64,000 nt of DNA from Paenarthrobacter nicotinovorans (GCF_021919345.1 NZ_CP089293.1:4030001-4094000); one strand, 5' to 3'. Counted from the stretch's first letter, positions 43,522 to 52,333 are shown. The notes: generated from the sequence alone by a model not told the origin. Made by a program: numbers and translations.

Positions 43522-43878
43522 ATGACCAACGACGTGAACTCCTGGATGGACCGGTACGAACGCGCATGGACCTCGAACGAGCCTGACGACATCCGGGCCC
43601 TCTTCACCGAGGACGCCACCTACTTCGACAAACCCAACACGGAGAAACCCTGGAATGGCCACGAAGAGATCGTCAAGGCGTGGGCGGACGCCGGCGACAA
43701 GCCCGAGGACTGGAAGTTCGAGTGGACACTCCTGGGGCAGGACGGCGATACCGCTTTCGTCCAAGGCGTGACCACATACCTCAACGGTGAGCCTACCTAT
43801 GACAACCTTTGGGTGATCCGTTTCGCCGACGACGGCCGCGCCCGTGAATTCACCGAGTGGTACATGGCGCGCAAGTAG
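43522..43878 (+). CDS. SnoaL/NTF2-like protein
   Basis: 118 aa, small cone-shaped SnoaL-like fold: N-terminal WMDRYERAWTSNEPDDIRALF, a central GHEEIVKAW and Trp-rich beta strands (WKFEWTLLG, LWVIRFADDGRAREFTEW). Such proteins bind or isomerise small molecules; no function can be assigned. The stop is 1 nt from the convergent lipoprotein stop. Confidence 0.8.
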   Translation: MTNDVNSWMDRYERAWTSNEPDDIRALFTEDATYFDKPNTEKPWNGHEEIVKAWADAGDKPEDWKFEWTLLGQDGDTAFVQGVTTYLNGEPTYDNLWVIRFADDGRAREFTEWYMARK

Positions 43879-43879
43879 C

Positions 43880-44326
43880 TCAGGATCGGTCAGCGGGGCG
43901 GATCAGCACATTCTCTTGGATCTGGCTCCAGCCCTGGTACTTCGCTTGGCCGGCGTCGACGTCATCGTTGATGAGCTTCGCCTGCGAACCGTCAAACACA
44001 GTGAGGGTGAGGATCTCCTCACCTGTGGCAACCGCCGCGCAGCCTGCCCTCCATCGCTCCGGGAGTCCGACCGGCACCGCATACAGGCAAGCGGATCCAC
44101 CTGTCTTGCTCTTTGCCCCGTAGTACTTCACGTCATCATGGGTAGCCAACAAACGGGCCGACCCCGGCTCGACCTCAAGATCCACTCCGGTGAGGCTCAC
44201 GGGCTCCGGAAGCTGGTCCTCTGCCGTCGCTTCCCTGGCCAGGACGTCCGGACCTGTTGGCGACGAACAACCGGCCAGCCCCAACGCGGCAACAACGGCA
44301 ACTGTAGCGACGACACGGCGTTTCAT
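43880..44326 (-). CDS. Putative lipoprotein
   Basis: 148 aa. Basic start MKRR, hydrophobic h-region and lipobox LAGC (cleavage before C20), then a hydrophilic extracellular domain with two further cysteines (SACLYAV, RAGCAAV). Lipid-anchored on the outer face of the membrane. GAGGGGG before ATG and a TAGGCT box about 30 bp upstream. No family recognised. Confidence 0.75.
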   Translation of the reverse strand: MKRRVVATVAVVAALGLAGCSSPTGPDVLAREATAEDQLPEPVSLTGVDLEVEPGSARLLATHDDVKYYGAKSKTGGSACLYAVPVGLPERWRAGCAAVATGEEILTLTVFDGSQAKLINDDVDAGQAKYQGWSQIQENVLIRPADRS

Positions 44327-44389
44327 GGCTCTGCCCCCTCAGGCTCCCGTGCCGTCCAGCCTAGCCCACCCCCTCTGGTCCAGTAGCTG

Positions 44390-45193
44390 TCAGTAGCTGT
44401 CGCGCTCCGCCGCTTCGGGCACGGGGATGAACGTCTTGGCAAACCTCTCCGACTCGCGGGCCAGCACCGCCACATCGGCACCGACAAGCACAAAGGAGGC
44501 ACCGGCGTCGAGATAGGCACGGGCGGTATCAGGGTTGAAGGCGTTCACACCGGCAGGCTTGCCGGCCGCTTTAGCGGCTTCCAGGCAATGCTCGACGACG
44601 GCCCTCACCAAGGGATTCTCCTGCTGTCCCAGCAGGCCCATGGACGCGGCGAGGTCCGAGGGGCCGAGGAAGATGCCATCCACGCCGTCGACGGCCAGGA
44701 TCTCCTCCACGGCCGAGGCCGCAGCCTCGGATTCGATCTGGACCGTGAGGCTGATGGACTCGGAAGCAGCAGCCAGGTAGTCCGGGACACGGTTCCACCG
44801 TGAAGCCCGGGCCAGTGCCGAGCCAACCCCGCGAACACCATGCGGCGGGTACCGTACAGCAGCAACCGCAGAGGCTGCCTCAAACGCAGAGTTCACCATG
44901 GGGATCAGCAGGTTCTGCACGCCGAGGTCCAGGTACTGCTTGATGACCACGGTGTCATTGACCGGGGGCCGGACCATGGCCTGCACGCGGTAACCGCTGA
45001 CGGCGTGGAGCTGGGCAAGGATCGATTCGAGGCCGTTGGGACTGTGCTCCGCGTCGATCAACACCCAGTCCAGACCTGAACCGGCACAGATTTCCGCCAC
45101 CAGCGGGCTACCGGAGCAGACCCACATCCCGGCCAATGGACGCCCAACCTCGGAGAGGGCCGAATAGAAGGTGGGGCTCAGCTGAAGTGACAT
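44390..45193 (-). CDS. hpaI: HpcH/HpaI aldolase (2,4-dihydroxyhept-2-ene-1,7-dioate aldolase)
   Basis: 267 aa class II pyruvate aldolase: CSGSPLVAEICAGSGLDWVLIDAEHSPN, MVRPP, VQIESEAAA and GIFLGPSDLAASMG (metal-binding Glu and Asp). Last step of homoprotocatechuate meta-cleavage, giving pyruvate and succinate semialdehyde. Start overlaps the hpaH end by 16 bp with GGAG inside hpaH. Last gene of the operon. Confidence 0.92.
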   Translation of the reverse strand: MSLQLSPTFYSALSEVGRPLAGMWVCSGSPLVAEICAGSGLDWVLIDAEHSPNGLESILAQLHAVSGYRVQAMVRPPVNDTVVIKQYLDLGVQNLLIPMVNSAFEAASAVAAVRYPPHGVRGVGSALARASRWNRVPDYLAAASESISLTVQIESEAAASAVEEILAVDGVDGIFLGPSDLAASMGLLGQQENPLVRAVVEHCLEAAKAAGKPAGVNAFNPDTARAYLDAGASFVLVGADVAVLARESERFAKTFIPVPEAAERDSY

Positions 45194-45963
45194 GTCACGA
45201 CTCCCAACGGTCCGTAATCCGCGTGCACGGTATCACCTTTGTACACCCACAGGGGGCGGGTAAACGAGCCCGCCAGGATGATATCTCCGGCCTTCATCGA
45301 ATCCCCGTGCGCGGCGATCTTGTTGGCCAGCCAGTGCACTCCATTGGCCGGGTGGTCGAGCACGCCGGCCGCGACTCCGGTCTCCTCGACGGTCTGGTTC
45401 TTGTACAGGATCGCGGACACCCAGCGGAGGTCGACGGCGTCAGGCCGCACCGGTCGTCCACCCACCACCATGGCCCCCATCGCGGCGTTGTCCGAGATGG
45501 TGTCCACGATGGTCCGGCCCTCCATTTCGATCCTGGAGTCCAGGATTTCGAGGGCCGGAACCACGTAGTCAGTCGCGTTGAGCACGTCGAAAATAGTGCA
45601 GCCGGGCCCCTTGAGGCCGGACTTCAGCACGAAGGCCAGCTCCACCTCAACTCGTGGATGGGTGTACTTGTCCCACTCCACGGAACAGCCGGTCTCCAGG
45701 ACCATGTCATCGAAAATGGCGCCGTAGTCGGGCTCGGTGATGCCGGTGGCAGCTTGCATGGCTTTGGACGTGAGGCCGATCTTGCGCCCCACCAACGTGC
45801 GTCCGGCTTCCTCGTTCCGCCGCATCCATAGCTGCTGCACGGCGTAGGAGTCCTCCACCGTCATGTCGGGGTAACGCGCGGTCAGGCGCGGGACCGGTTT
45901 ACGGTTCCGGCCGGCTTCGAGGAGCTCGTCGGCAATGGCTTCGATCGTCTTCGCGTCCAACAT
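45178..45963 (-). CDS. hpaH: 2-oxo-hept-4-ene-1,7-dioate hydratase
   Basis: 261 aa, MhpD/HpaH subgroup of the FAH superfamily: GRKIGLTSKAMQ, VEVELAFVLKSGL and LAGSFTRPLW at the C-terminus. Adds water before the aldolase step. ATG is 3 bp from the hpaD stop. Confidence 0.92.
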   Translation of the reverse strand: MLDAKTIEAIADELLEAGRNRKPVPRLTARYPDMTVEDSYAVQQLWMRRNEEAGRTLVGRKIGLTSKAMQAATGITEPDYGAIFDDMVLETGCSVEWDKYTHPRVEVELAFVLKSGLKGPGCTIFDVLNATDYVVPALEILDSRIEMEGRTIVDTISDNAAMGAMVVGGRPVRPDAVDLRWVSAILYKNQTVEETGVAAGVLDHPANGVHWLANKIAAHGDSMKAGDIILAGSFTRPLWVYKGDTVHADYGPLGVVTCHFS

Positions 45964-45966
45964 GGC

Positions 45967-47061
45967 CTAGACCTGGGCTCCCAGCTTGAAGCCCTCCGCC
46001 GTATCTGAAGCGCCCTCGGGCCGGGTGTAGGAGAAGCCGTCGGCGCCGACAGTGACGGCCATTTCGGACTTGTCCTCGCGCTCGATGATGGGCTGCGGGT
46101 TGCCATCGAGGTCCAGGACCAGGGAGGCCTCGGTGTACCAGGACGGGACCACGGGGTTGCCCCACCAGTCGCGGCGCTGGTTGTCGTGGACGTCCCAGGT
46201 GACGGTGGGGTTGTCGGGGTCGCCGGTGTAGTAGTCCTGCGTGTAGATCTCCACGCGGTGGCCGTCCGGGTCAAGGATGTAGAGGTAGAACGCGTTGGAC
46301 ACACCGTGGCGTCCGGGACCGCGTTCGATCCGGTCCGAGATGCGCAGGGCACCCATCTTGTCGCAGATCTGGATGATGTTGTGCTTCTCGTGCGTGGAGA
46401 ACGCGATGTGGTGCAGGCGGGGTCCGTTGCCCCCGGTCAGGGCGGTATCGTGCACGGTCTGCTTGCGGTGCATCCACGCGGCGTAAGTGACGCCGTCGGA
46501 ATCCTTGATGTCCTCGGAAACGCGGAAGCCGAGGTCCTCCAGGTACTTACGGCCGCGGGGAACGTCCGGGGTGACCTGGTTGAAGTGGTCCAGGCGGACC
46601 AGTTCCCCGGCGGAGTAGAGGTCGTAGCGCTGGGTGAGGCGTTCGACGTGCTCGACGTCGTAGAAGAACTCGTACGGGAAGCCCAGCGGATCCTCGACGC
46701 GGACGGAGTCGCCCACGCCCTTTGTGAAGCCCTCCTTGCGGCGCTCAACGCGGCAACCCAGCTCGCGGTAGTAGGCCTCGGCGGCGTCGACCTCGGCCGG
46801 GGACTTCACACGGTAGGCGAAGGCAGCAGCTGCGGCGACCGGGCCCTTGCGGAGGACCAGGTTGTGGTGGATGAACTCCTCGAAGGAGCGCAGGTAGATG
46901 GTGTTCTCGTCCTCTTCGGTGACGTGCAGGCCCAGCAGGTCCACGTAGAACGCGCGGGACTTCTCCAGGTCCGTGACTACGAGTTCCAGGTACGCGCAGC
47001 GGACGATATCCGGAGCCGGGACTGTGGGAGTGGGGATGGGGCCGGTGAATGGGTTGCTCAT
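45967..47061 (-). CDS. hpaD: 3,4-dihydroxyphenylacetate 2,3-dioxygenase (type I extradiol)
   Basis: 364 aa, two vicinal-oxygen-chelate modules. The metal ligands line up with the well-studied Arthrobacter/Brevibacterium enzymes at a constant offset of +4: H159 (VRLDHF), H218 (RLHHIAF) and E271 (HRVEIY), and the acid/base histidine H204 (QTVHDT). It opens the homoprotocatechuate ring with O2 using Fe or Mn. The conserved C-terminal lid is present. Third gene of the hpa operon, after a 104-bp gap with an inverted repeat. Confidence 0.95.
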   Translation of the reverse strand: MSNPFTGPIPTPTVPAPDIVRCAYLELVVTDLEKSRAFYVDLLGLHVTEEDENTIYLRSFEEFIHHNLVLRKGPVAAAAAFAYRVKSPAEVDAAEAYYRELGCRVERRKEGFTKGVGDSVRVEDPLGFPYEFFYDVEHVERLTQRYDLYSAGELVRLDHFNQVTPDVPRGRKYLEDLGFRVSEDIKDSDGVTYAAWMHRKQTVHDTALTGGNGPRLHHIAFSTHEKHNIIQICDKMGALRISDRIERGPGRHGVSNAFYLYILDPDGHRVEIYTQDYYTGDPDNPTVTWDVHDNQRRDWWGNPVVPSWYTEASLVLDLDGNPQPIIEREDKSEMAVTVGADGFSYTRPEGASDTAEGFKLGAQV

Positions 47062-47100
47062 GGGATTCTCTCTTCGTTGAAAGGGGTCATTTGGATGGAT

Positions 47101-47157
47101 TTTTTGTACAGGTGCGGCCCTTTAGAACGGGTTTTAGGGGCGTTATCTGTACAAAAA
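47101..47157. promoter_or_regulatory. Inverted repeat between hpaE and hpaD
   Basis: TTTTTGTACAG (47101-47111) and CTGTACAAAAA (47147-47157) are perfect 11-base arms 35 nt apart. It could be a pair of GntR-type half-sites or an RNA hairpin; the TGTACA core is part of each arm. Confidence 0.45.
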
Positions 47158-47165
47158 CTCCGAGT

Positions 47166-48677
47166 TTAGGCGCCGAATTTGGGTGTGTGGACCGAACCGA
47201 GGGTGATGTGCACGGCCTGCTGGTCGGTGTAGAAGTCGATGGAACGGTAGCCGCCTTCGTGGCCCAGGCCGGAGGCTTTGACGCCGCCGAACGGGGTGCG
47301 GAGGTCGCGGACGTTGTGGCTGTTGAGCCAGACCATGCCGGCTTCGACGTTCTGGGAGAAGTTGTGGGCCCGGGTCAGGTTCTGGGTCCAGATGTAGGCC
47401 GCCAGGCCGTACTTGGTGTTGTTCGCCAAGGCGAGGGCTTCGTCGTCGTTCTCGAAGGGCGTGATGGCCACGACGGGACCGAAGATTTCCTCCTGGAAGA
47501 TCCGCGCGTCAGGCGCGACGTCGGCAAACACCGTGGGTGCGATGTAGTTGCCTTCAGGCAGGTGGTCGGGCCTGCCGCCACCGGCCAGGAGCCGGCCTTC
47601 GGACTTGCCGATCTCCACGTACGATGCCACCTTGTCGTAGTGCTCCGGGTGGACGAGTGCGCCGACCTGGGTCTTGGGATCGTGGGGATCGCCCACCACG
47701 ATGTTCTTGGCCCGGGCTGCGTATTTTTCGCAGAATTCGTCGTAGATGGCGCGCTCAACCAGGATGCGGGAGCCGGCGGTGCAGCGTTCTCCGTTGAGGG
47801 AGAACACCCCGAACAGTGCCGAGTCGATCGCAGCGTCCAGGTCGGCGTCGGCGAACACGACGCACGGGGACTTGCCGCCGAGTTCCATGGACAGGCCTTT
47901 GAGGTTGGCGGCTGCGTTGCGGAAGATCGTCTGGCCCGTGGTGGTCTCGCCGGTGAAGGAAATCAGCGGCACGTCCGGGTGCTTCACCAGTGCATCGCCG
48001 GCTTCCTCGCCCAGGCCGTTCACCAGGTTGAACACGCCGTCGGGCAGGCCGGCGTCCTTGAAAATCTGCGCCCACAGCGACGCAGAGAGCGGCGTGAACT
48101 CGGCAGGCTTGAGGACCACGGTGTTGCCCGTTGCCAAAGCCGGGGCGAGCTTCCAGGACTCCAGCATGAACGGCGTGTTCCACGGCGTGATGAGCCCTGC
48201 GACGCCGATCGGCTTGCGGTTCACGTAGTTGATCTGCGAGCCCGGAACCTTCATGGCGTCGTCGAACTGGGCCACGATCAGGTCCGCGAAGAAGCGGAAG
48301 TTCTCGGCAGCCCGGAGCGCTTGGCCCTTTGCCTGGGTGATCGGCAGGCCGGTATCGAACGTCTCCAGCTCGGCGAGTCGTGCTTCCTGCGCTTCAACGG
48401 CGTCGGCGATCTTGTTCAGGACGCGGGCACGTTCGCGCGGCTTCATCTTCGGCCACGGGCCGTTCTTGAAGGCTTCGCGGGCGGCTGCCACGGCGAGGTC
48501 GATGTCTTCCTTCTGGCCGGCAGCGGCGGTGGCGTAATTGCCGTTGGAGACCGGATCCAGGACGTCGAAGGTCTTACCGGACACGGAGTCAACGAACTCG
48601 CCGTTGATGAAGTGCTGGATATGGGTGGGCAGGTTTTCGGGAATGTAATGCTTGTTGGTTTCTACCGAGGTCGTCAT
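47166..48677 (-). CDS. hpaE: 5-carboxymethyl-2-hydroxymuconate semialdehyde dehydrogenase
   Basis: 503 aa aldehyde dehydrogenase: cofactor region TPWNTPFMLES, catalytic Glu in MELGGKSP and catalytic Cys in NGERCTAGSR. Oxidises the ring-opened semialdehyde. ATG 48677 has AAAGGAAG upstream; an ATG 11 codons earlier lies in the hairpin leader. Position between gntR and hpaD is consistent. Confidence 0.93.
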   Translation of the reverse strand: MTTSVETNKHYIPENLPTHIQHFINGEFVDSVSGKTFDVLDPVSNGNYATAAAGQKEDIDLAVAAAREAFKNGPWPKMKPRERARVLNKIADAVEAQEARLAELETFDTGLPITQAKGQALRAAENFRFFADLIVAQFDDAMKVPGSQINYVNRKPIGVAGLITPWNTPFMLESWKLAPALATGNTVVLKPAEFTPLSASLWAQIFKDAGLPDGVFNLVNGLGEEAGDALVKHPDVPLISFTGETTTGQTIFRNAAANLKGLSMELGGKSPCVVFADADLDAAIDSALFGVFSLNGERCTAGSRILVERAIYDEFCEKYAARAKNIVVGDPHDPKTQVGALVHPEHYDKVASYVEIGKSEGRLLAGGGRPDHLPEGNYIAPTVFADVAPDARIFQEEIFGPVVAITPFENDDEALALANNTKYGLAAYIWTQNLTRAHNFSQNVEAGMVWLNSHNVRDLRTPFGGVKASGLGHEGGYRSIDFYTDQQAVHITLGSVHTPKFGA

Positions 48678-48701
48678 CGTTGTCTTCCTTTTCTTCCAAC
48701 G

Positions 48702-48754
48702 CGGGGTCACTTATGGCCCATTCGAGGTGGGTTTATGGGCCATAAGTGACCCCG
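48702..48754 (-). terminator. Long hairpin between gntR and hpaE
   Basis: Perfect 20-base arms (CGGGGTCACTTATGGCCCAT and its complement) with a 13-nt loop, but no T-run after it on the minus strand. It may attenuate read-through from gntR or stabilise the hpaE mRNA. Confidence 0.6.
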
Positions 48755-48762
48755 GGTTGCTT

Positions 48763-49428
48763 TTAGGTGGTGGTGGAGAGGTATGCGTCGAGGGTGGCGG
48801 CGCGGTGTTGGCGGGCTGCTTTTTCGATGGTGTCGGCGTCTGCTCCGGACTCGATGAGCTGCAGCAGTGCTTCGTGTTCGCGGACTGATTCCTGCGCGCG
48901 GCCGGGGACGAACCGGAACGTGGAGGACCTCAACGAGGCCAACCGGTTCCAGCCCCGGTGGACCAGGTCGAGGATGTGCGGGTTCGGGCAGTGTTCAAAG
49001 AGGACACTGTGGAAGTCCTGGTTCAAAGCCGTGAAGCGGACGGGATCGAAGTGTTCCAGGCACTCACGCATCTCGTCGTTCACAGCACGTGCCCGGGCAA
49101 TCGCAACCGAATCGATCAGCGGAGCCGACAATGCCGTGGCGGCACCTTCCACGATGCTCAAGGTCTGCATCGTGTAGAGGTATTCGGTGGGATCGATCCC
49201 GGAGACCGTGGCTCCCACGTTCCGTTCGAACTTCACCAGTCCTTCGGCCTCCAGCCGGCGGATCGCCTCCCGGACCGGGACCACGCTGAAGCCCAGGTCT
49301 TCGGCGATCTTTGCGAGCACCAGCCGGTAACCCGGCGTGTAGGTCCCCTCGACGATCCGCGCTTTGACGGCGGTATAGGCCTGCTGGGACTTGCTTTGGG
49401 CGGCACTTTCGACGGCGGTTTCAGTCAC
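48763..49428 (-). CDS. GntR-family (FCD) regulator of the hpa operon
   Basis: 221 aa. N-terminal winged HTH (AYTAVKARIVEGTYTPGYRL, SVVPVREAIRRLEAEGLV) and the FCD domain with its metal-site histidines (NQDFHSVLFEHCPN, VREHEALLQLIESGD). GTG 49428 with GGAAGGAG 6 nt upstream overlaps the preceding gene by 8 bp. As a gene inside the operon it is probably an autoregulated repressor released by a pathway acid. The candidate operator is at 50991-51007. Confidence 0.9.
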   Translation of the reverse strand: MTETAVESAAQSKSQQAYTAVKARIVEGTYTPGYRLVLAKIAEDLGFSVVPVREAIRRLEAEGLVKFERNVGATVSGIDPTEYLYTMQTLSIVEGAATALSAPLIDSVAIARARAVNDEMRECLEHFDPVRFTALNQDFHSVLFEHCPNPHILDLVHRGWNRLASLRSSTFRFVPGRAQESVREHEALLQLIESGADADTIEKAARQHRAATLDAYLSTTT

Positions 49429-50947
49429 TGTGGGCTCCTTCCGCGGCATGCCGGCGGGCTGACCATTCCTGGTAGCGGGCCTGCCATTCGGCGTTCATCG
49501 GATACAGCCCATCAACGCTGTTGCCTTCCTGGACCATCTGGAAGATGAACGTCTCTTCCTTTTCCTGCTGGATGCAGTCGTCCACGAGTTCCTCGGCGAT
49601 GGCCGGCGGGATCACCAGGATTCCGTCCGAGTCGGCCACGATGATGTCACCGGGCTGGACGGTGGCTCCCCCGCAGGCGATGGTGATGTCCGTGTCCCAA
49701 GGAATGTGCCGGCGTCCGAGGACTGCCGGGTGCGGGTTGGCGAAGTACGTGGGCATCTCCAGGTCAGCGACTGCCGAGTAGTCGCGGACGCCGCCGTCGG
49801 TAATGATCGCCGCAGCACCGCGGACCTGGGCCCGCAGTGCGAGGATGTCCCCAACAGTGCCAGTCCCCTTCTCTCCCCGGGCTTCCATGACCAGGATTTC
49901 GCCTTCGTTGACGGAATCGATAGCGCGTTTCTGGGCATTGAACCCGCCGCCGTGGGTCTTGAAGAGATCCTCCCGGTTGGGCACGTAGCGCAGCGTTCGC
50001 GCGAGGCCCACGACTTTGCGGTCCGGGCGCGTGGCCTGCAGGCCGTCGATACTCACGTTGTTAAGGCCGCGCTTGCGCAGCTGCGAGGACAAAGTGGCTG
50101 TCGCGACGGACTCGAGCTTGGCCTTCAACTCCGGCGTCAGGACATTCCCGGTGCCGGCATCAGCCGCGGCGGGGGCCAGTCCCGCAGCCTCCCGGGAGCC
50201 GTACGCCTCTTCGCGCTGGGTGTCATCGGACTTGGGCAGGGCACCAAAGTCCGCGAACGGCGTCGTACCTTCCGTGACTTTGGTGGTCAGGCGGCCGCTG
50301 CTGAACCCAGCGCCGGTGACCTCAATTTCGACGACGTCACCCGGCTTGGCCACGGAGGCGCCGGCGGGAGTGCCGGTGAGGATGATGTCGCCCTCTTCGA
50401 GCGTGAGCAGCTGGGAAAGGTCCGCGACGAGCTGCCCGAACGGGAAGAGCAGGTCCTCGGTGGTGTCGTCCTGGACCAACTCGCCGTTGTGCCAGGTGCG
50501 GATGGTTAGGGCAGCGGGATCAACGGCGTCGGCAGGGATCAGCGCCGGGCCAACGGGGGTAAATCCGTCGCCGCCCTTGGACCGGACATTGGAGCCCTTG
50601 TCCGCGTAGCGCAGGTCGTAGACGCCGAGGTCGTTGGACGCGGTCACCCACTCGACGTGGCTCCATGCATCCGCAAGGCCGACACGACGGGCGGACTTGC
50701 CGATGATAAGCGCGATCTCGCCCTCGTAGCCCAGCAATTCACAACCTGCCGGACGTTCAACAATGCCGGGGGCCTCAGCCGAACCGAGCGCCAAGGACGA
50801 GGAAGGCTTCAGGAAGTACGACGGCTGCTGCGGGGTACGTCCACGCTGCGCGGCACGGCTGGGGTAATTGATGTGGACCGCAATGACCTTGCGCGTCCGG
50901 GCCAGCATGTCCTGGCTGACTTCCTCGGTCCGGACCTCCAGTGTCAC
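49421..50947 (-). CDS. hpaG: FAH-domain isomerase/decarboxylase fused to an RraA-like domain
   Basis: 508 aa. Residues about 15-225 are a fumarylacetoacetate-hydrolase-fold domain (YEGEIALIIGKSARRV, VYDLRYADKGSN, LTGTPAGASVAKPGD), as in HpaG/HpcE, which decarboxylates and isomerises the ring-fission acid. Residues about 260-480 are RraA-like (SSQLRKRGLNNVSIDG, ITDGGVRDYSAVADL). E. coli HpaG instead has two FAH repeats, so here the RraA-like half replaces one. GTG start with a very strong AGGAGGAGG. First gene of the operon. Confidence 0.85.
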   Translation of the reverse strand: MTLEVRTEEVSQDMLARTRKVIAVHINYPSRAAQRGRTPQQPSYFLKPSSSLALGSAEAPGIVERPAGCELLGYEGEIALIIGKSARRVGLADAWSHVEWVTASNDLGVYDLRYADKGSNVRSKGGDGFTPVGPALIPADAVDPAALTIRTWHNGELVQDDTTEDLLFPFGQLVADLSQLLTLEEGDIILTGTPAGASVAKPGDVVEIEVTGAGFSSGRLTTKVTEGTTPFADFGALPKSDDTQREEAYGSREAAGLAPAAADAGTGNVLTPELKAKLESVATATLSSQLRKRGLNNVSIDGLQATRPDRKVVGLARTLRYVPNREDLFKTHGGGFNAQKRAIDSVNEGEILVMEARGEKGTGTVGDILALRAQVRGAAAIITDGGVRDYSAVADLEMPTYFANPHPAVLGRRHIPWDTDITIACGGATVQPGDIIVADSDGILVIPPAIAEELVDDCIQQEKEETFIFQMVQEGNSVDGLYPMNAEWQARYQEWSARRHAAEGAHSD

Positions 50948-50990
50948 GGCGCCTCCTCCTGATAAGTATCTGATCGCCCCAGTTATCGAG

Positions 50991-51007
50991 TACGAAATCG
51001 TATACGA
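50991..51007. promoter_or_regulatory. Candidate GntR operator upstream of the hpa operon
   Basis: Two overlapping palindromes, TACGA-AA-TCGTA (50991-51002) and TCGTATACGA (50998-51007), 44 bp before hpaG. The second is close to the TTGTATACAA-type sites of FCD GntR proteins. Confidence 0.55.
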
Positions 51008-51150
51008 AAACTATGACGCGTTAATGTGATGCCCGTCAACCCCCTCCATAAGGCTGAGTCTCGCGGGAGGGGGAACACGGCGGGGAGAAGGATGCGGCGA
51101 AGCCCTGGCGTGAGAACTGATGAACACTACAAAGTGTCGTCGGCCTCCCG

Positions 51151-51156
51151 TAGGGT
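51151..51156 (+). promoter_or_regulatory. -10 box of leaderless transcript
   Basis: TAGGGT, 6 nt, ATG at 51163. Confidence 0.6.
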
Positions 51157-51162
51157 ACCCGC

Positions 51163-51867
51163 ATGGACATCATCCTCGTACCGGGTTTTTGGTTGGACGC
51201 ATCGTCGTGGGATGGGGTGACGCCGGCCCTGGTGGAAGCAGGGCATCGGGTCCATCCGCTCACCTTGCCAGGCTTGGAATCGGCGGACGCACCCCGGGCG
51301 GGCATCGGCCTTCGAACACACATCGATGCCGTCGTGGACAAGGTGGATTCGCTGGACGGGAAAGTGATCCTGGTGGGTCACTCGGGCGGGGGCGCCATTA
51401 TTCATGGCGTGGCCGACGCCCGTCCGGACCGCATAGCCCGGGCCATCTATGTGGACAGCGGGCCGCTGGGTGAGGGCGGGGTCATCAATGATGAATTACC
51501 GGACGACGGCGACGGGATACCCCTCCCGCCGTGGGAAGCATTCGAAGATGAGGATCTCGTGGACCTCACCGACGAGCTTAAAGCAGTCTTCCGCGCCCGG
51601 GCGATTCCCGAACCCAAGGGCGTCGCCTTCGACCAGCAACACCTCACGAACACTGCCCGCTACGACGTCCCCGCAACGATCATCGCGTGCGAATTTCCAT
51701 CGTCACTGCTCAAGGAGTGGATGGACGCCGGGCATCCGTTCACGGCCGAACTAGCCCGGATCCGGGACGTTGACTACGTGGATCTGCCCACGGGGCACTG
51801 GCCCCAGCTCACCAAACCCGGTGAACTGGGCCAGGCCATCCTGACGGCCGTCAACCACAGCGGTTAA
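51163..51867 (+). CDS. Alpha/beta-hydrolase
   Basis: 234 aa. Begins directly with strand MDIILVPGFWLDASSW, nucleophile elbow VGHSGGG, and a C-terminal His in PTGHWPQLT. Complete triad likely. Resembles RsbQ/methylesterase-like small hydrolases; substrate unknown. Monocistronic and leaderless. Convergent with the next gene (13 bp between stops). Confidence 0.82.
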   Translation: MDIILVPGFWLDASSWDGVTPALVEAGHRVHPLTLPGLESADAPRAGIGLRTHIDAVVDKVDSLDGKVILVGHSGGGAIIHGVADARPDRIARAIYVDSGPLGEGGVINDELPDDGDGIPLPPWEAFEDEDLVDLTDELKAVFRARAIPEPKGVAFDQQHLTNTARYDVPATIIACEFPSSLLKEWMDAGHPFTAELARIRDVDYVDLPTGHWPQLTKPGELGQAILTAVNHSG

Positions 51868-51880
51868 CGGACTGCAGCTA

Positions 51881-52333
51881 CTAGTGGCGGGGTGGCGTGT
51901 TGGTTGCCGGGCCTTCCGGCGCCGCGCCGCCCTCATCGGTCCAGTCCGTACCTGTCGTGTCGTCGAGGGCAGGATCGGACACGACGTCCGAGGCTACGGC
52001 AGGAGCAGGAGCCGCCACGGGAACTGTGGCCGCCTTGGTCTCCTCGCCGCCAGTGGAGTCCGCCCGATCACCGGACGTGGATGAGTTGTGTCCAGGGAAC
52101 ATGGTTTCCGCCTTCTCCATTAGCTTCTTGCCGGCTTCATACAGATTTTCCAGAATGTCCGGAACGGTCTCCTGGACTGTCTCTGCAGCCTGATGGACGT
52201 TCTCCTGGACCTCTGGGTTCTTCAGGACTTTCTCGGTGCCTCCGCGGACCCGCCGGTACACTTCCGGCCAGGACTTTGACCCCCACACGTAGCCAACAGC
52301 CACGCCGACGGCGAACAATGCTTTACCTTTCAC
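51881..52333 (-). CDS. YtxH-like membrane-anchored protein
   Basis: 150 aa. One N-terminal helix (ALFAVGVAVGYVWGSKSW, about 5-22) then basic and long amphipathic helices (VQENVHQAAETVQETVPDIL), and an Ala/Pro/Asp-rich tail. Typical of YtxH-type general stress proteins. GTG 52333 has AAGGAG 8 nt upstream, and the product begins MKGKALFAVGVAVGY. Confidence 0.7.
   Translation of the reverse strand: MKGKALFAVGVAVGYVWGSKSWPEVYRRVRGGTEKVLKNPEVQENVHQAAETVQETVPDILENLYEAGKKLMEKAETMFPGHNSSTSGDRADSTGGEETKAATVPVAAPAPAVASDVVSDPALDDTTGTDWTDEGGAAPEGPATNTPPRH

Noticed and set aside
47049..48749. 566-residue plus-strand open frame over hpaE
   Set aside because: High-GC antisense frame; hpaE on the minus strand has all catalytic motifs of an aldehyde dehydrogenase.
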